Assembly: GCA_002898255.1 (NCBI GenBank)
Contig: BEIE01000003.1
Location: forward strand, 124,001 to 188,000
Length of the DNA stretch: 64,000 bases
Source: a bacterium HR28
GTDB taxonomy: Bacteria > Chloroflexota > Chloroflexia > Thermomicrobiales > Thermomicrobiaceae
Reading direction: 5' to 3'
Position 1 is the stretch's first letter, and each line of letters begins with the position of its first letter. A program made the translations under genes and the position numbers. Below, one piece after another: positions 23,691 to 33,912 of the stretch. The notes below the pieces were generated by a model. The model saw only the letters and a program-made list of their open reading frames with translations. It did no database searches and was not told the origin of the DNA.

Positions 23691-25375
23691 GCGCAACAGC
23701 CCGTCCACAGACGCTCGCCGGTGGAGGAGCGATTGCCCGAGAGGGGATGTTCTTGGCGGAGCAGCTGTGGCCGATTAAAGGACAGCTGGTGCTGGCGCTT
23801 ATCGGGCTAGCCATCGGCGGAATCATGGGATTGATGCAGGCGCTCGACCGCATCGGCATCGTGATGTACAAGGCGATGCTGATGCAGACGTATTATCAGG
23901 GATTGACCATCCATGGAGTGCTCCTGGCATTTCTCTTCACCTTTAGCTTCAGCAATGCGTTCGTCTCGCTGTTAGCAATCCGGGGTTTCGAGCGACCACT
24001 CGCCAGCACGTTCCTCGTTCAGGGTGCCTTCTGGACGATGCTGGTGGGGACACTGCTCGCTGCATATGCAATCCTAACAAACCAGGCGACGGTTCTTTTT
24101 ACCTTCTATGCGCCGCTGCGTGCGAGTTCGCTCTTCTATCTCGGGGCAGCGCTGCTGGTCATTTCCACCCTACTCACGGCGCTCAATCTTGTGCTGACAC
24201 GTCGCGCCTGGCAACAGGAGCATCCTGGTGAGCGGACACCGTTACTCGGCTTTGTCGGTGTCGTGACCTACGTGATGTGGGCGTTAGCCACCGTCGGTGT
24301 GGTCGTGCTGGTTGTGTTCTTCCTCCTCCCGTGGTCGCTTGGATGGTTGAAGACAACCGATCCGCAGTTCAACCGTATCCTGTTTTGGTATACGGGGCAC
24401 CCGATCGTCTATTTTTGGCTGATGCCAGCGTACATCTCCTGGTACTTGCTTGTTCCTCGCCAGGTCGGCGGACGAGTCTTCAGCGATAGTCTCGTCCGGT
24501 TGGCGTTCATCCTACTCCTCGTCTTTTCGGTTCCGACCGGTCTCCACCACCAGTACGTCGATCCGGGTATTCCGACGGTGATGAAGGTCGTGCATCTCTT
24601 TACAACCTTTTCGGTTGTCTTCCCCAGTCTGATGACAGCATTTACCGTCATGGCAGCACTCGAGGATGGCGGGCGAGCGCGCGGTGGCCGCGGACTCTTG
24701 GGATGGATTTGGAAGCTCCCTTGGGGTGATCCGAGTGTGACGGCACAGCTCCTTGCCATGTTGGTTTTCATCCTCGGTGGAGCGACCGGTATTGTGAATG
24801 CCAGCTACAACTTGAATAACGTCGTTCACAACACCTCGTTCGTCCCTGGCCACTTCCACATGACGGTTGGGACCGCGGTCGCCCTCTCGTTCATCGGTAT
24901 CAGTTACTGGTTGATCCCCTACCTCACTGGTCGTGAGCTTATGGGGCGACGCCTTGCGCTCGCCCAGGCCTGGCTGTGGTTTGTGGGAGTCCTTCTGTTC
25001 GCACGGGGGCAGATTGCTGCCGGTCTCCTTGGTGAGCCACGACGCTCGTCAATCGGTGAGGCCCCCTATCGGGATCTCATCCATGCAGGTTTGGACAACT
25101 GGTTGACTGCGATCGGCGGGACACTGATGGTGATCAGTGGTCTGCTCTACTTTATTGTCGTACTGTGGACGGTTTTCGGTGGTCGGCGACTGACCCAGCC
25201 GCTGGAAATCCCAATTGCCGAAATGCGCTTCGGTGCGAGAGAAACGTCGCCGCTGCTCGACCGGCTAGGATTCTGGTTCTTGATCGCGGTTGTCTTGGTG
25301 GCCATCGCCTATATCCCGTTGATTCTCCTCTACTTGCCGCTCCAAAGTGTGTCACCGCCAATCAAGGTGTACTGA
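23687..25375 (+). CDS. cbaA: ba3-type cytochrome c oxidase subunit I
   Basis: 562 aa heme-copper oxidase of family B, the terminal O2-reducing, proton-pumping subunit. Ligands: H76 and H390 for the low-spin heme, H388 for heme a3, H238, H287 and H288 for CuB; Y242 is in position to form the His-Tyr cross-link (YTGHPIVYFW). About 13 membrane helices. Start at ATG 23687 in the 4-base overlap with cbaB. Family B enzymes have high O2 affinity, fitting hot, low-oxygen water. Confidence 0.96.
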   Translation: MSATARPQTLAGGGAIAREGMFLAEQLWPIKGQLVLALIGLAIGGIMGLMQALDRIGIVMYKAMLMQTYYQGLTIHGVLLAFLFTFSFSNAFVSLLAIRGFERPLASTFLVQGAFWTMLVGTLLAAYAILTNQATVLFTFYAPLRASSLFYLGAALLVISTLLTALNLVLTRRAWQQEHPGERTPLLGFVGVVTYVMWALATVGVVVLVVFFLLPWSLGWLKTTDPQFNRILFWYTGHPIVYFWLMPAYISWYLLVPRQVGGRVFSDSLVRLAFILLLVFSVPTGLHHQYVDPGIPTVMKVVHLFTTFSVVFPSLMTAFTVMAALEDGGRARGGRGLLGWIWKLPWGDPSVTAQLLAMLVFILGGATGIVNASYNLNNVVHNTSFVPGHFHMTVGTAVALSFIGISYWLIPYLTGRELMGRRLALAQAWLWFVGVLLFARGQIAAGLLGEPRRSSIGEAPYRDLIHAGLDNWLTAIGGTLMVISGLLYFIVVLWTVFGGRRLTQPLEIPIAEMRFGARETSPLLDRLGFWFLIAVVLVAIAYIPLILLYLPLQSVSPPIKVY

Positions 25376-25390
25376 AGCAGAAAGACCATC

Positions 25391-25427
25391 GAGGAGAAGA
25401 AAAGGGGCGAGGGTACACCCTCGCCCC
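25391..25427 (-). terminator. Rho-independent terminator
   Basis: Perfect 10-base stem GGGGCGAGGG/CCCTCGCCCC (25404-25427) with a TACA loop, followed on the minus strand by TTTTCTTCTCC. It ends the transcript of the TPP-dependent enzyme and may also slow transcripts arriving from cbaA. Confidence 0.85.
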
Positions 25428-25467
25428 CACATGTTATTTCGGCCGACGCTTCTCGCGAGTACTGGCA

Positions 25468-27093
25468 TCAGCTACGTCGTCCCGCCATCACGATACCCCA
25501 GATGCTTGGCATCTCGCCGACAGGTACCTCGATGAGGATGGGGCGTGGGTCTCGCACAGCATCGGTGACGACATCGCGAAGTGCCTCTGGCGTGCCGACG
25601 CGTACTCCTTCAATCCCAAAACTCTGCGCCAGCATAACGAAGTCAGGATTGTACAGATCCGATGCAATGAAGCGACCACCGAAACGCTCCTTCTGGATCC
25701 GTCGGACGTTGCCATAGGCGTTATCGTTGAACACGACGGTGATCACGTCGAGCCGATGCTGGACCATGGTGGCGAGCTCGGGCAGGTTATAGAAGAATCC
25801 GCCATCACCGTTCAGTGACAGCACTGGCCGATCCGGGTGTCCTGCCTTGGCTCCAAGAGCTGTGGCAAAGCCGAAGCCCAAGGTGCCCTGATAGCCCGAC
25901 GTGAGGAAGGTGCGCGGCCGGTAGACCGGAAACGCATTCCAAGTCCAGTAGCCAACTTGGGTGCTCTCACTGACCAGGATACCCTCTTCGGGGAGTGCTT
26001 CTCGCAAGGCCATGGCGTAGGAGGCTTGTGGTTGCACCTCCCAGAGAAGATCGAAGATGCGCTCTTTCAGGGCGCGGAGCTCGGCACGCCGTGATTCTCG
26101 CCGGCGGTTATAGAGCGGTAGCCGGTTGAGCAAAGCGGCGAGTCCACGCTTTGCATCGGCAACAATCCCGATCGTCGGTGGGAAGTTGCGTCCGATCTCC
26201 TCAGGGTCGATGTCGAGTTGAATGACTGCTTGCTGACGTGGTCCCCAGTCGGACGTTGCGGGCTGCAAAAAGCGCGTACCGACAACGAGGATGACATCGG
26301 CCTGTGGAGTCAGCTCACGAGCTGCCACCATGTTCTGTGCGAGGTCGTGTCGGTCGTCGAGGGCCCCTTTCCCGTCCATTGTGAGGACGACGGGTGCTTC
26401 AAGAAGTTCAGCGACTGCTCGAAGTTCATCCCACGCTTCGGCGACAAGCACGCCGCCTCCAGCGAAGATCAGTGGGTGCTGTGCTTGTCCAAGTAGTCGG
26501 GCAGCCTCTTCGACGAGTTCCGGGTCAGGTTCTGGTAACTCAGGACGAGCGGGAGGGAGGAGTTCGACTTCAGCAGTCTTCTGCAGCACGTCAGGTGGAA
26601 TTTCCAACGCGACCGGTCGAGGCCGTCCGGACTTCAGTTGAACGCACGCTTCATGCACAAGACTCGGAACTGCGTCGGGGCGAAGAGCTCTTGCGGCCCA
26701 CTTGGTGACAGAGCGGAGCGCTTCAAGCTGGTGCGGGATCTCGTGCAGCAAGCCGCGGCCTTTGTCGATCTGATCAGACGGGATCTGACCGGTGAGGCAG
26801 AGGACGCGCGAGTTACAGGCGTAAGCGGTTGCAAGACCCGCCATCGCGTTCAGTACGCCTGGACCAGGTACGACGAGGCAGACCCCGAGCTTGCCAGTCG
26901 AGCGTGCATAACCATCTGCCATGTAGCTCGTTGCTTGTTCGTGGCGAGTGTGGATGACTCGGATGTGGTCGCGTGCCTCGTAGAGTGCATCGAATGCCCA
27001 GTCGAGCTGCACACCAGGAAGACCGAAGACTACCTCGACGCCCTCTCGAAGCAACTGCGCAACGAGCGCCTGGCCACCAGTAAGTACTGGCAT
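25468..27093 (-). CDS. Thiamine pyrophosphate-dependent enzyme (acetolactate synthase-like family)
   Basis: 541 aa from ATG 27093, with GAGGAG 8 bases upstream. Three-domain TPP enzyme: PYR domain with the catalytic glutamate in HTRHEQATSYMADGYAR, central Rossmann domain, and PP domain with the TPP/Mg motif NGDGGFFYNLPE ending in FNDNAYGNVR. It resembles the acetolactate synthase/benzoylformate decarboxylase group, but no small regulatory IlvH subunit is nearby, so a catabolic decarboxylase or ligase is more likely than branched-chain amino-acid synthesis. Exact reaction unknown. Confidence 0.88.
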   Translation of the reverse strand: MPVLTGGQALVAQLLREGVEVVFGLPGVQLDWAFDALYEARDHIRVIHTRHEQATSYMADGYARSTGKLGVCLVVPGPGVLNAMAGLATAYACNSRVLCLTGQIPSDQIDKGRGLLHEIPHQLEALRSVTKWAARALRPDAVPSLVHEACVQLKSGRPRPVALEIPPDVLQKTAEVELLPPARPELPEPDPELVEEAARLLGQAQHPLIFAGGGVLVAEAWDELRAVAELLEAPVVLTMDGKGALDDRHDLAQNMVAARELTPQADVILVVGTRFLQPATSDWGPRQQAVIQLDIDPEEIGRNFPPTIGIVADAKRGLAALLNRLPLYNRRRESRRAELRALKERIFDLLWEVQPQASYAMALREALPEEGILVSESTQVGYWTWNAFPVYRPRTFLTSGYQGTLGFGFATALGAKAGHPDRPVLSLNGDGGFFYNLPELATMVQHRLDVITVVFNDNAYGNVRRIQKERFGGRFIASDLYNPDFVMLAQSFGIEGVRVGTPEALRDVVTDAVRDPRPILIEVPVGEMPSIWGIVMAGRRS

Positions 27094-27320
27094 TCCCGAA
27101 CTCCTCTCTGACAGGCGACGCGAATCGTGCGTGGCGACTTCGCTCCCGCGCAGGCTGGGCGCACCGCTGCGCTCACGGTTCGGCGTTCGCTGCCGGATAG
27201 AACCCAGCTGTGGCTCGCATTGCCACACCGGTTCATTGTAAAGCACGGTTCCCCAATGCACATATCGCGCCTCGAGCGATGCCTACCGAGGCGGAAGGAA
27301 CAGAAACAAATAACCATGAC

Positions 27321-28160
27321 TCATCGCTGATTCGGCAACCAGTTGACGCGACCAAGAAAATCGAGGAGTCTTGCATTGAAGGCTTCTGGATTGTCTACGG
27401 GAGCACCGTGACCAGCATGTGGGATTTCGGCGATTTCAGCCTGTGGGACGAGTTCAGAGAGTGCGAAGACCGTGCGACGATACGCCGGTTGTGTATTCGC
27501 TCCATACACCAGCAATGTGGGTCGGTTAAGAGCGGCCAATGGGACGGGACCAGGATCGAATGCGAGGACTGCGTCGATCCATGTGGGGGCGCTAAAGACA
27601 TTGCGTCTCCATTCCTCGAGACGTCGCTGGCCCGCCTTTTGCATCCAGTCCTCACCGAGTCGCGGAACCAGGAAATGCGCGAGCGCATCGTCAACCTTTC
27701 CTGCGGCAAGGAGCGAGCGCGTGAGTTCGGCAGACCGACGTAAGCGCTCACGTTCGTCTTCGCCCGCAAGCGCAGGCAATGAGGGTTCAACCAGGACAAG
27801 GGCGTGGACACGTTGGAGGCGCATCAGGGCTAAGGCGAGAGCGATCGTCGCTCCTAAAGAGTTACCGAGTACAACTGCTTGGTCCACCTGTTCAGCATCC
27901 AGGACGCTGAGGACATCAAGCGCGGCTTCTTCGATCGTCTGCCGTGGCATTGGGGGAGGACTCATCCCGTGGCCCCGGAGATGCGGGAGCAGCCACAGGA
28001 AACGCGGGAGACGTAACACTTGATGGATCCAATTCGACGTCCCGACCAGGATGCCATGCAGTGCCAGGAGTGGCGGACCATCGGCAGCGACCCGCCGCTC
28101 GTAAGCGAGCTTTGTGCCGTTCGGTGTCGTCGCCCAGCGGAGCTCGGTGACGCTCACCAC
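27321..28160 (-). CDS. Alpha/beta-hydrolase
   Basis: 279 aa. Alpha/beta-hydrolase fold with oxyanion HG in LLALHGILVGTSNW, nucleophile elbow GNSLGA, and the catalytic histidine in IPHAGHGAPVDNP. GTG start (28160, or the next GTG at 28157) two bases after sucB ends, so it is the last gene of the 2-oxoglutarate dehydrogenase operon. Substrate not recognisable; esterase or C-C hydrolase are both possible. Confidence 0.88.
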   Translation of the reverse strand: MVSVTELRWATTPNGTKLAYERRVAADGPPLLALHGILVGTSNWIHQVLRLPRFLWLLPHLRGHGMSPPPMPRQTIEEAALDVLSVLDAEQVDQAVVLGNSLGATIALALALMRLQRVHALVLVEPSLPALAGEDERERLRRSAELTRSLLAAGKVDDALAHFLVPRLGEDWMQKAGQRRLEEWRRNVFSAPTWIDAVLAFDPGPVPLAALNRPTLLVYGANTQPAYRRTVFALSELVPQAEIAEIPHAGHGAPVDNPEAFNARLLDFLGRVNWLPNQR

Positions 28161-28162
28161 GC

Positions 28163-29491
28163 TTATCCTTCGAGCAGCAGCCGCTCCGGATCCTCAATCA
28201 ACTCCTTGACACGAACCAGGAAGAGCACTGCCTCGCGCCCGTCAACGATGCGATGGTCGTAAGTGAGCGCGACGTACATCATCGGCCGGATCACGATCTC
28301 GCCGTTCACGACTACAGGTCGTTCCTCGATTTTGTGCATCCCGAGAATACCGACCTGCGGCGGATTCAGGATCGGTGTCGACAGAAGAGAGCCGAAGACC
28401 CCTCCGTTGGTGATCGTGAACGTACCGCCGCTCAGTTCCTCCAGCGTCAGCCGACGCTCTCGTGCCTTGCGGGCGAGTTCCTCGATCTCGCGCTCAATCT
28501 CGGCGAACGACTTCCGGTCGGCGTCGCGTACCACAGGAACTACGAGGCCCTCGTCAGTCGCGACAGCGATACCAATGTCGTAGTAGTACTTGACGACAAT
28601 CTCGTCACCTTGGATTTCAGCGTTGAGCAACGGGAACGCCTTCAGTGCCCCGACGACAGCCTTCGTGAAGAACGACATAAAACCGAGACTGACACCGTAG
28701 CGTTCGCGGAACTGCTGTCGCCAGCGGTTGCGCAGTGCGATCACCGCGCTCATGTCAATCTCGTTGAAGGTCGTGAGCATGGCGGCCGTGTGCTGAGCCT
28801 CGACCAACCGCCGGGCGATCGTCTTGCGCCGCTGGCTCATACGGATCCGTTCCTCGCGGCGACCCGCTGGCGCAATTAGGAGCGGCGGCAGTTCAGGGGC
28901 AGCTGGCGGCGGGGCCGGTGGAGGAGTTACTGGTGCGGCTGACGGAGCTGTTGGAGCTGCGGGTGCCGCCGCACCATCAGCGGCGCGCGGGGCTGCCTGT
29001 CGCTGGGCCACGTACCGGAGCACGTCCTCGCGGGTCACTCGTCCTCCTTCGCCACTTGGTGGCACCTCTGCGAGGTCGATCCCATACTCCTCCGCGAGCC
29101 GGCGGACAGCTGGCGTGGCACGAACCATCGGTGCTGCACCCGGCGTAACGGGTGCGGGAGCAGACGGTGGTGCGGTCGGAACTTCGGCTGCCGCCGTGGG
29201 ACTCGGCGCGGCGGTGGCGACTGCGGCACCGGCTGTGGGCGCTGCGGCCTCGGCTGCTTCGGCGATCAGTGCAATGACTTCGCCGACCGTGACGGTTTCG
29301 CCCTCCCGTTTCAGGATGCGCTCTAGTACTCCAGCCTGGTCAGCAGTGACCTCAACATTGACTTTTTCTGTCTCAAGTTCGACGAGTACGTCACCGACCG
29401 CGACCGGTTCACCCTCGCGCTTCCGCCAAGCGCCGATGACGGCCTCGACGATCGACTCCCCCATCTGCGGCACACGCACTTCGATCGCCAT
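28163..29491 (-). CDS. sucB: 2-oxoglutarate dehydrogenase E2 (dihydrolipoamide succinyltransferase)
   Basis: 442 aa. Lipoyl domain with lipoylated K43 (ETEKVNVEV), Ala/Pro-rich linker, peripheral-subunit-binding domain ([22 protein letters not shown]), a second Ala/Pro linker, and catalytic domain with DHRIVDG (H413, D417) near the end. It transfers the succinyl group to CoA in the TCA cycle. Directly downstream of sucA; no E3 gene is adjacent. A branched-chain 2-oxoacid dehydrogenase E2 is less likely given the SucA-type E1. Confidence 0.93.
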   Translation of the reverse strand: MAIEVRVPQMGESIVEAVIGAWRKREGEPVAVGDVLVELETEKVNVEVTADQAGVLERILKREGETVTVGEVIALIAEAAEAAAPTAGAAVATAAPSPTAAAEVPTAPPSAPAPVTPGAAPMVRATPAVRRLAEEYGIDLAEVPPSGEGGRVTREDVLRYVAQRQAAPRAADGAAAPAAPTAPSAAPVTPPPAPPPAAPELPPLLIAPAGRREERIRMSQRRKTIARRLVEAQHTAAMLTTFNEIDMSAVIALRNRWRQQFRERYGVSLGFMSFFTKAVVGALKAFPLLNAEIQGDEIVVKYYYDIGIAVATDEGLVVPVVRDADRKSFAEIEREIEELARKARERRLTLEELSGGTFTITNGGVFGSLLSTPILNPPQVGILGMHKIEERPVVVNGEIVIRPMMYVALTYDHRIVDGREAVLFLVRVKELIEDPERLLLEG

Positions 29492-29511
29492 CGTCCACCC
29501 TCATGTTCGAC

Positions 29512-32313
29512 TTAGGCCGGTAGAGCTGGCTCGGGAACGCCAGCGAAGGCCTCCGCAACGATCCGTGCCTGCTCCTGCTCGTGCATTTCAGCAAGTCCCT
29601 CGGCCGGACTTGCACGCTCCGGTCGGCCAATGTAACGCAGTGTCCGGTCGCCGAGCAGTGGCTGCAAGCGCGGCTGCACGAACGTCCATGCTCCCATGTT
29701 CTTGGGTTCTTCCTGGAGCCACACCACATCGCGCGCATTGGGGTAGCGTGCGATGACTGTTGCGAGCTCCTCTTCAGGAAACGGATAGAGTTCCTCGACG
29801 CGGACGATTGCGACATGTCGTGCTTCGGAGAACAACGGGCTTGTCACGAGATCGACGTAGACCTTACCGCTGCAGAAGATCAACCGCGTTACATCGCTGC
29901 GGCGATCAGCAGCGGTCGGGTCGTCGAGAACCGGATGGAACGCCCCCTCGGCGAGTTCGCGCACTGGAGACATCGCCTTTGGATGCCGAAGCAAGCTCTT
30001 CGGCGTCATCACGATCAGAGGACGCGGATCAAGGGTTCGCAGGGCTGCCTGACGTCGGAGAAGGTGGAAGTACTGGGCTGCCGTGGTGCAGTTGGCAATC
30101 CGCACATTGTCCTCGGCAGCGAGCTGGAGGAACCGCTCCAGGCGGGCGCTCGAGTGCTCAGGGCCCTGTCCCTCATAGCCGTGGGGAAGGAGCAGCACCA
30201 ACGCGGATCGTTGCCGCCACTTCGCCCAACCACTGACGATGAACTGGTCGATAATGACTTGGGCGACGTTCGCGAAGTCACCGAACTGTGCCTCCCAGAG
30301 GACGAGCGCTTCAGGTGCCTGTACGCTGTAGCCGTACTCGAAACCGAGCGGTCCGGCTTCGGAGAGTGGACTGTTGTAGACGGCGAAACTGGCCCGCGCA
30401 GCAGGCATTGTCTGCAACGGGATTACCCGTTCTCCGGTCTCGAAATCGTAGAAGGCGACATGACGCTGGCTGAATGTTCCGCGAATGGTGTCCTGCCCCG
30501 TCAACCGGATTGGAACACCCTCGGCGAGAAGTGAGGCGAATGCGAGAAGTTCGGCGTGGGCCCAATCAATTGCCTCTTCACGTTCGACGGCCTCAAGTCG
30601 TCGCTGGAGCTGGCGGCGTAGCTTGGGGTTCAAGTTGAAGCCAGCAGGCAGCGTGTGTGCCTGACGATTGAACTCTTTGAGCTGTTCGAGTGGTACGGCA
30701 GTTGGCACGACGATGGCACTACGCCCGTTGTTGGATGCCCCGTTACCGTGCCGCGGGCCAGTGGCCTGGCTGAGCAGCTTTTGCCGGATCTCCTGCAGCT
30801 GTGCAAAGTAGCGCTGCTCGAGTGCAGCCACCTCCTCCTCGGTCACGATTCCTTGGGCGATGAGTTGACGTGCCCAAAGCTCGCGAACCGTGGGGTGCTG
30901 ACCAATTTGGCGATACATCACTGGCTGAGTGAAGGTTGGCTCGTCGCCCTCGTTGTGCCCCCAGCGGCGATACCCGATGAGATCGATGAGGACATCCTTG
31001 TGGAAACGTTGACGGTAGGCAAAGGCCAACCGCGCCGCGGTCAAGCAGGCTTCGGGATCGTCGGCGTTGACGTGGAAGACAGGGATCTCGAACCCGCGGG
31101 CTGGATCAGAAGCGTAGAACGTGGAGCGTCCTTCCTGTGGCTCGGTTGTGTACCCAAGTTGATTATTGACGATGATGTGGAGTGTCCCGCCGGTTGAGTA
31201 GCCGGGAATACCGCTCATATTGAGCGTTTCAGCGACGATACCCTCGCCTGGGAACGCCGCGTCACCGTGGATGAGGATGGGAAGACAGGCGTCCACGTCT
31301 TGAACGGGGAAGCCCGGCTCGGTGCGGCGATCCTGGAGGGCGCGTGCCATCCCTTCTACGACCGGATTGACAAATTCGAGATGGCTGGGATTGTTGGCGA
31401 GGATGACCTGGAGTTCCCCGGAGGCGCGCACGCCTCCCATGTGGTACTTGACATCACCGGTGTAGCCAAGGGTGCCGCCCTCCGTCAGCGACGCTGGCTC
31501 CCGGTGGTCCAATCCCATGAATTCAGCGAGGATTTGCTCGTACGGCTTCCCTAATACGTGGGCGAGGACGTTCAGGCGACCACGGTGGGCCATGCCCATC
31601 GCGACCTTCGGGATGCCCGTTTCAGCGACTTGCCGCAAGATCTCATCGAGGATCGGCACCAGCATATCGGTGCCCTCGATCGAAAAGCGCTTTTGACCAA
31701 CGAACGTGCGGTGGAGGTAGCGCTCAAACACTTCGACAGCGGTCAGCCGTTCGAGCAAGGCGCGCTTGGCTGCGGGATCCAAGCGAACGCGGAACCGTTC
31801 CGATTCGATCGCTTCCTCGAGCCACTCACGCTCGGTCCGATCCTGAAGGTGACCGTAGTCGTAGCCGATGGTCCCGCAGTAGATCTGCCGTAGCCGTTCG
31901 ATCGCCTCTGCTGCATTGCGCGCCCCACGAGCAGCTGGTCCACCGACCAGCGTTGCCGGAAGTTGCGCAAGATCTTCTGGAGTTAGCCCGTGATAGGCAG
32001 GTTCGAGCGCCGGATCTCCTGGCGGTGGACTGCCCAATGGATCGAGCCGAGCCGCACGGTGTCCGCGGTGACGAATGCGCTGTGCGAGCTGGACGACCGC
32101 AGCGACCTTTGAAAAATCGAACGCCGGCCCTGCGACTGCAGCGGCCGGCGCCGGAGCTCCGAGCTGCTCAAGGCGAGGTCCCCACTGCTCAAAGAATGCG
32201 CGCCAGCTCGGCTCGACCGACGCCGGATCTCGTCGATAGTCTTCATAGAGTTCAAGGATGTAGCCAAGATTCAGTCCCGTCAGTCGCTCGAGTGCCTCCT
32301 GAACGTCCACCAT
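29512..32313 (-). CDS. sucA: 2-oxoglutarate dehydrogenase E1
   Basis: 933 aa, normal for SucA. N-terminal E2-binding helix NLGYILELYEDYRRDPASVEPSWRAF, TPP domain with HRGRLNVLAHVLGKPY and IHGDAAFPGEG, and transketolase-like C-terminal part with GYEGQGPEHSSAR. It decarboxylates 2-oxoglutarate with TPP. ATG at 32313 follows GAGGTGGGTGGG; an in-frame ATG at 32349, with GAGGG closer by, would add 12 residues. Cotranscribed with sucB (20-base gap). Confidence 0.95.
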   Translation of the reverse strand: MVDVQEALERLTGLNLGYILELYEDYRRDPASVEPSWRAFFEQWGPRLEQLGAPAPAAAVAGPAFDFSKVAAVVQLAQRIRHRGHRAARLDPLGSPPPGDPALEPAYHGLTPEDLAQLPATLVGGPAARGARNAAEAIERLRQIYCGTIGYDYGHLQDRTEREWLEEAIESERFRVRLDPAAKRALLERLTAVEVFERYLHRTFVGQKRFSIEGTDMLVPILDEILRQVAETGIPKVAMGMAHRGRLNVLAHVLGKPYEQILAEFMGLDHREPASLTEGGTLGYTGDVKYHMGGVRASGELQVILANNPSHLEFVNPVVEGMARALQDRRTEPGFPVQDVDACLPILIHGDAAFPGEGIVAETLNMSGIPGYSTGGTLHIIVNNQLGYTTEPQEGRSTFYASDPARGFEIPVFHVNADDPEACLTAARLAFAYRQRFHKDVLIDLIGYRRWGHNEGDEPTFTQPVMYRQIGQHPTVRELWARQLIAQGIVTEEEVAALEQRYFAQLQEIRQKLLSQATGPRHGNGASNNGRSAIVVPTAVPLEQLKEFNRQAHTLPAGFNLNPKLRRQLQRRLEAVEREEAIDWAHAELLAFASLLAEGVPIRLTGQDTIRGTFSQRHVAFYDFETGERVIPLQTMPAARASFAVYNSPLSEAGPLGFEYGYSVQAPEALVLWEAQFGDFANVAQVIIDQFIVSGWAKWRQRSALVLLLPHGYEGQGPEHSSARLERFLQLAAEDNVRIANCTTAAQYFHLLRRQAALRTLDPRPLIVMTPKSLLRHPKAMSPVRELAEGAFHPVLDDPTAADRRSDVTRLIFCSGKVYVDLVTSPLFSEARHVAIVRVEELYPFPEEELATVIARYPNARDVVWLQEEPKNMGAWTFVQPRLQPLLGDRTLRYIGRPERASPAEGLAEMHEQEQARIVAEAFAGVPEPALPA

Positions 32314-32500
32314 GGCACCCACCCACCTCGCGTGCTGTCGCTCCGGCATCGTTCCCTCGGTGGAAGGGTCGCTCGATTGGGGGAACCCTTCCCCACCGAA
32401 GCTGCGGATGCCGCATACCAATGATACCCCTAGAACTCGCGCGACGGTGTAGCATTGTTCAATTTTCTTGCACGATCCATAAGGAGGACTTTTGGCCGGG

Positions 32501-33754
32501 TCAGCCCGTGTCACCGGCATCGAGAGAGGAGCCCGCTGCAATGGCTTGCACTCGTTCGGGGGTATAGATGACTGCCGGGTGAACTGCATGCACCATCGCG
32601 GCGACACGGAGCTTGGCAAGCTTCGGATCCACTCGGGTGCGCGCCTCGAACTGCTCCCACACGTCCTCTGGCACCCGACTCCGCAATTGGAACGTTGTGA
32701 AGTCATACATCGGACGAAGATCCTGATCACGCTTTAGCGCATAACGAGCGAGTGCCTGGTCGAGCGCACGATCTTCCGGATCGCTCCGCGCGAGTTCCTG
32801 AGCGAGGAGCCAAGCGCTTCGCGCTGCGTCACCCATCCCCTGGACCGTGTGCGGGTCTTTGTGACACCCTGCGTCGCCAACCAATGCCCAACCGGGGTCG
32901 CTCGCTTGCCGGAGAAAGTTAGGAAGTTGCCCGGTTCCACGAATCGGTGCAACCTGTCGTGCGGTCGTCACTCTCTCCCAGGCGTCAGGGATACGACGGA
33001 GTCCGTTGAAGAAGTGGCGGCGGACGTCGGTGCGAAATGCAGCGAAGGCACGGTGCTCGACGCCATACCCGACCAGCGTCAGTCCGCCATCACATGGGAA
33101 GAGGAAGGCCGCAGCATACTCAGCACCCAACTCGGGATAGTCACCGCGGAACGCCAGTGCTGCTGGTTCCGGGTCGATCGGCACCCCGACAAAGTATGTG
33201 TAATACCATGCAAAAAGTGGCGGCACGCGACTTTCTATACCGGCGCCGACAGAGCGCGCGATGAAAGAGTTGCGTCCGTCGGCCCCGATAACCAGTGGTG
33301 CACGTGCCGTCCAGCGCTGGCGACCATCATCGATGACCACGCCGCTGATACGTGCCTGCGAGCGAACCACCTCTTTCACCGTCGCCTGTGTCAGCAGGGT
33401 CACGCCGGCACGCGAACGGAGTTGTTCAACCAGGAGGGTATCCAGTACCTCGCGGCGGATGCACAGTGCGAAATCGAATCCGTCATGCTGAGGAAACCGT
33501 GCTGCGACGTAAGGGAAACGCAACCAACGAAGACGTGGTGCATCGACAGCCAGGATCGGCTCGACCAAGTCCAGTTCACGCAGCACGCGGAGTGTGTCCG
33601 AGAAGAAGAGATGGGTCGACAGCGTCGAGCTCGGGAAGCGTGCTCGGTCAACGATGAGGACGTTCCAACCAAGTCGGGCAAGAGCCGCGGCAGTGATGGT
33701 ACCAGCGATCCGTGCTCCAACGATGATCGCATCGAATCGCCCAAGTTCTTTCAT
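32501..33754 (-). CDS. FAD-dependent oxidoreductase (geranylgeranyl reductase/aromatic hydroxylase-like)
   Basis: 417 aa, p-hydroxybenzoate hydroxylase fold. N-terminal dinucleotide-binding loop IIVGARIAGTITAAALARLG (last GxGxxG glycine altered), VIGADGRNSFIAR in the middle, and the second FAD motif LVGDAGCHKDPHTVQGMGDAARSA. Related proteins reduce isoprenoid chains or hydroxylate aromatics. The C-terminal region (about 330-417) is not family-specific. It lies upstream of sucA on the same strand with a 187-base gap. Confidence 0.88.
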   Translation of the reverse strand: MKELGRFDAIIVGARIAGTITAAALARLGWNVLIVDRARFPSSTLSTHLFFSDTLRVLRELDLVEPILAVDAPRLRWLRFPYVAARFPQHDGFDFALCIRREVLDTLLVEQLRSRAGVTLLTQATVKEVVRSQARISGVVIDDGRQRWTARAPLVIGADGRNSFIARSVGAGIESRVPPLFAWYYTYFVGVPIDPEPAALAFRGDYPELGAEYAAAFLFPCDGGLTLVGYGVEHRAFAAFRTDVRRHFFNGLRRIPDAWERVTTARQVAPIRGTGQLPNFLRQASDPGWALVGDAGCHKDPHTVQGMGDAARSAWLLAQELARSDPEDRALDQALARYALKRDQDLRPMYDFTTFQLRSRVPEDVWEQFEARTRVDPKLAKLRVAAMVHAVHPAVIYTPERVQAIAAGSSLDAGDTG

Positions 33755-33912
33755 TGGTGGTAATCCAATTCCCAGAGCCCTGCAGTCACTCGGGTGTTCA
33801 TCCGCCGCAAAAAGGTTCCGCTTCGCGAACGACCGACAGGCTGCGGCATGCTTCCTTGATCAGTATGCAGTAGGATTGCTGACCTCGTTGCGGGGCCGTA
33901 CACTCAGCGCGG

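Noticed and set aside
32492-32737. Plus-strand frame with a perfect AAGGAGGAC site and TTG start before the FAD oxidoreductase end
   Set aside because: It is antisense to the conserved C-terminal part of the FAD oxidoreductase, its product has random composition, and the TTG start is weak.
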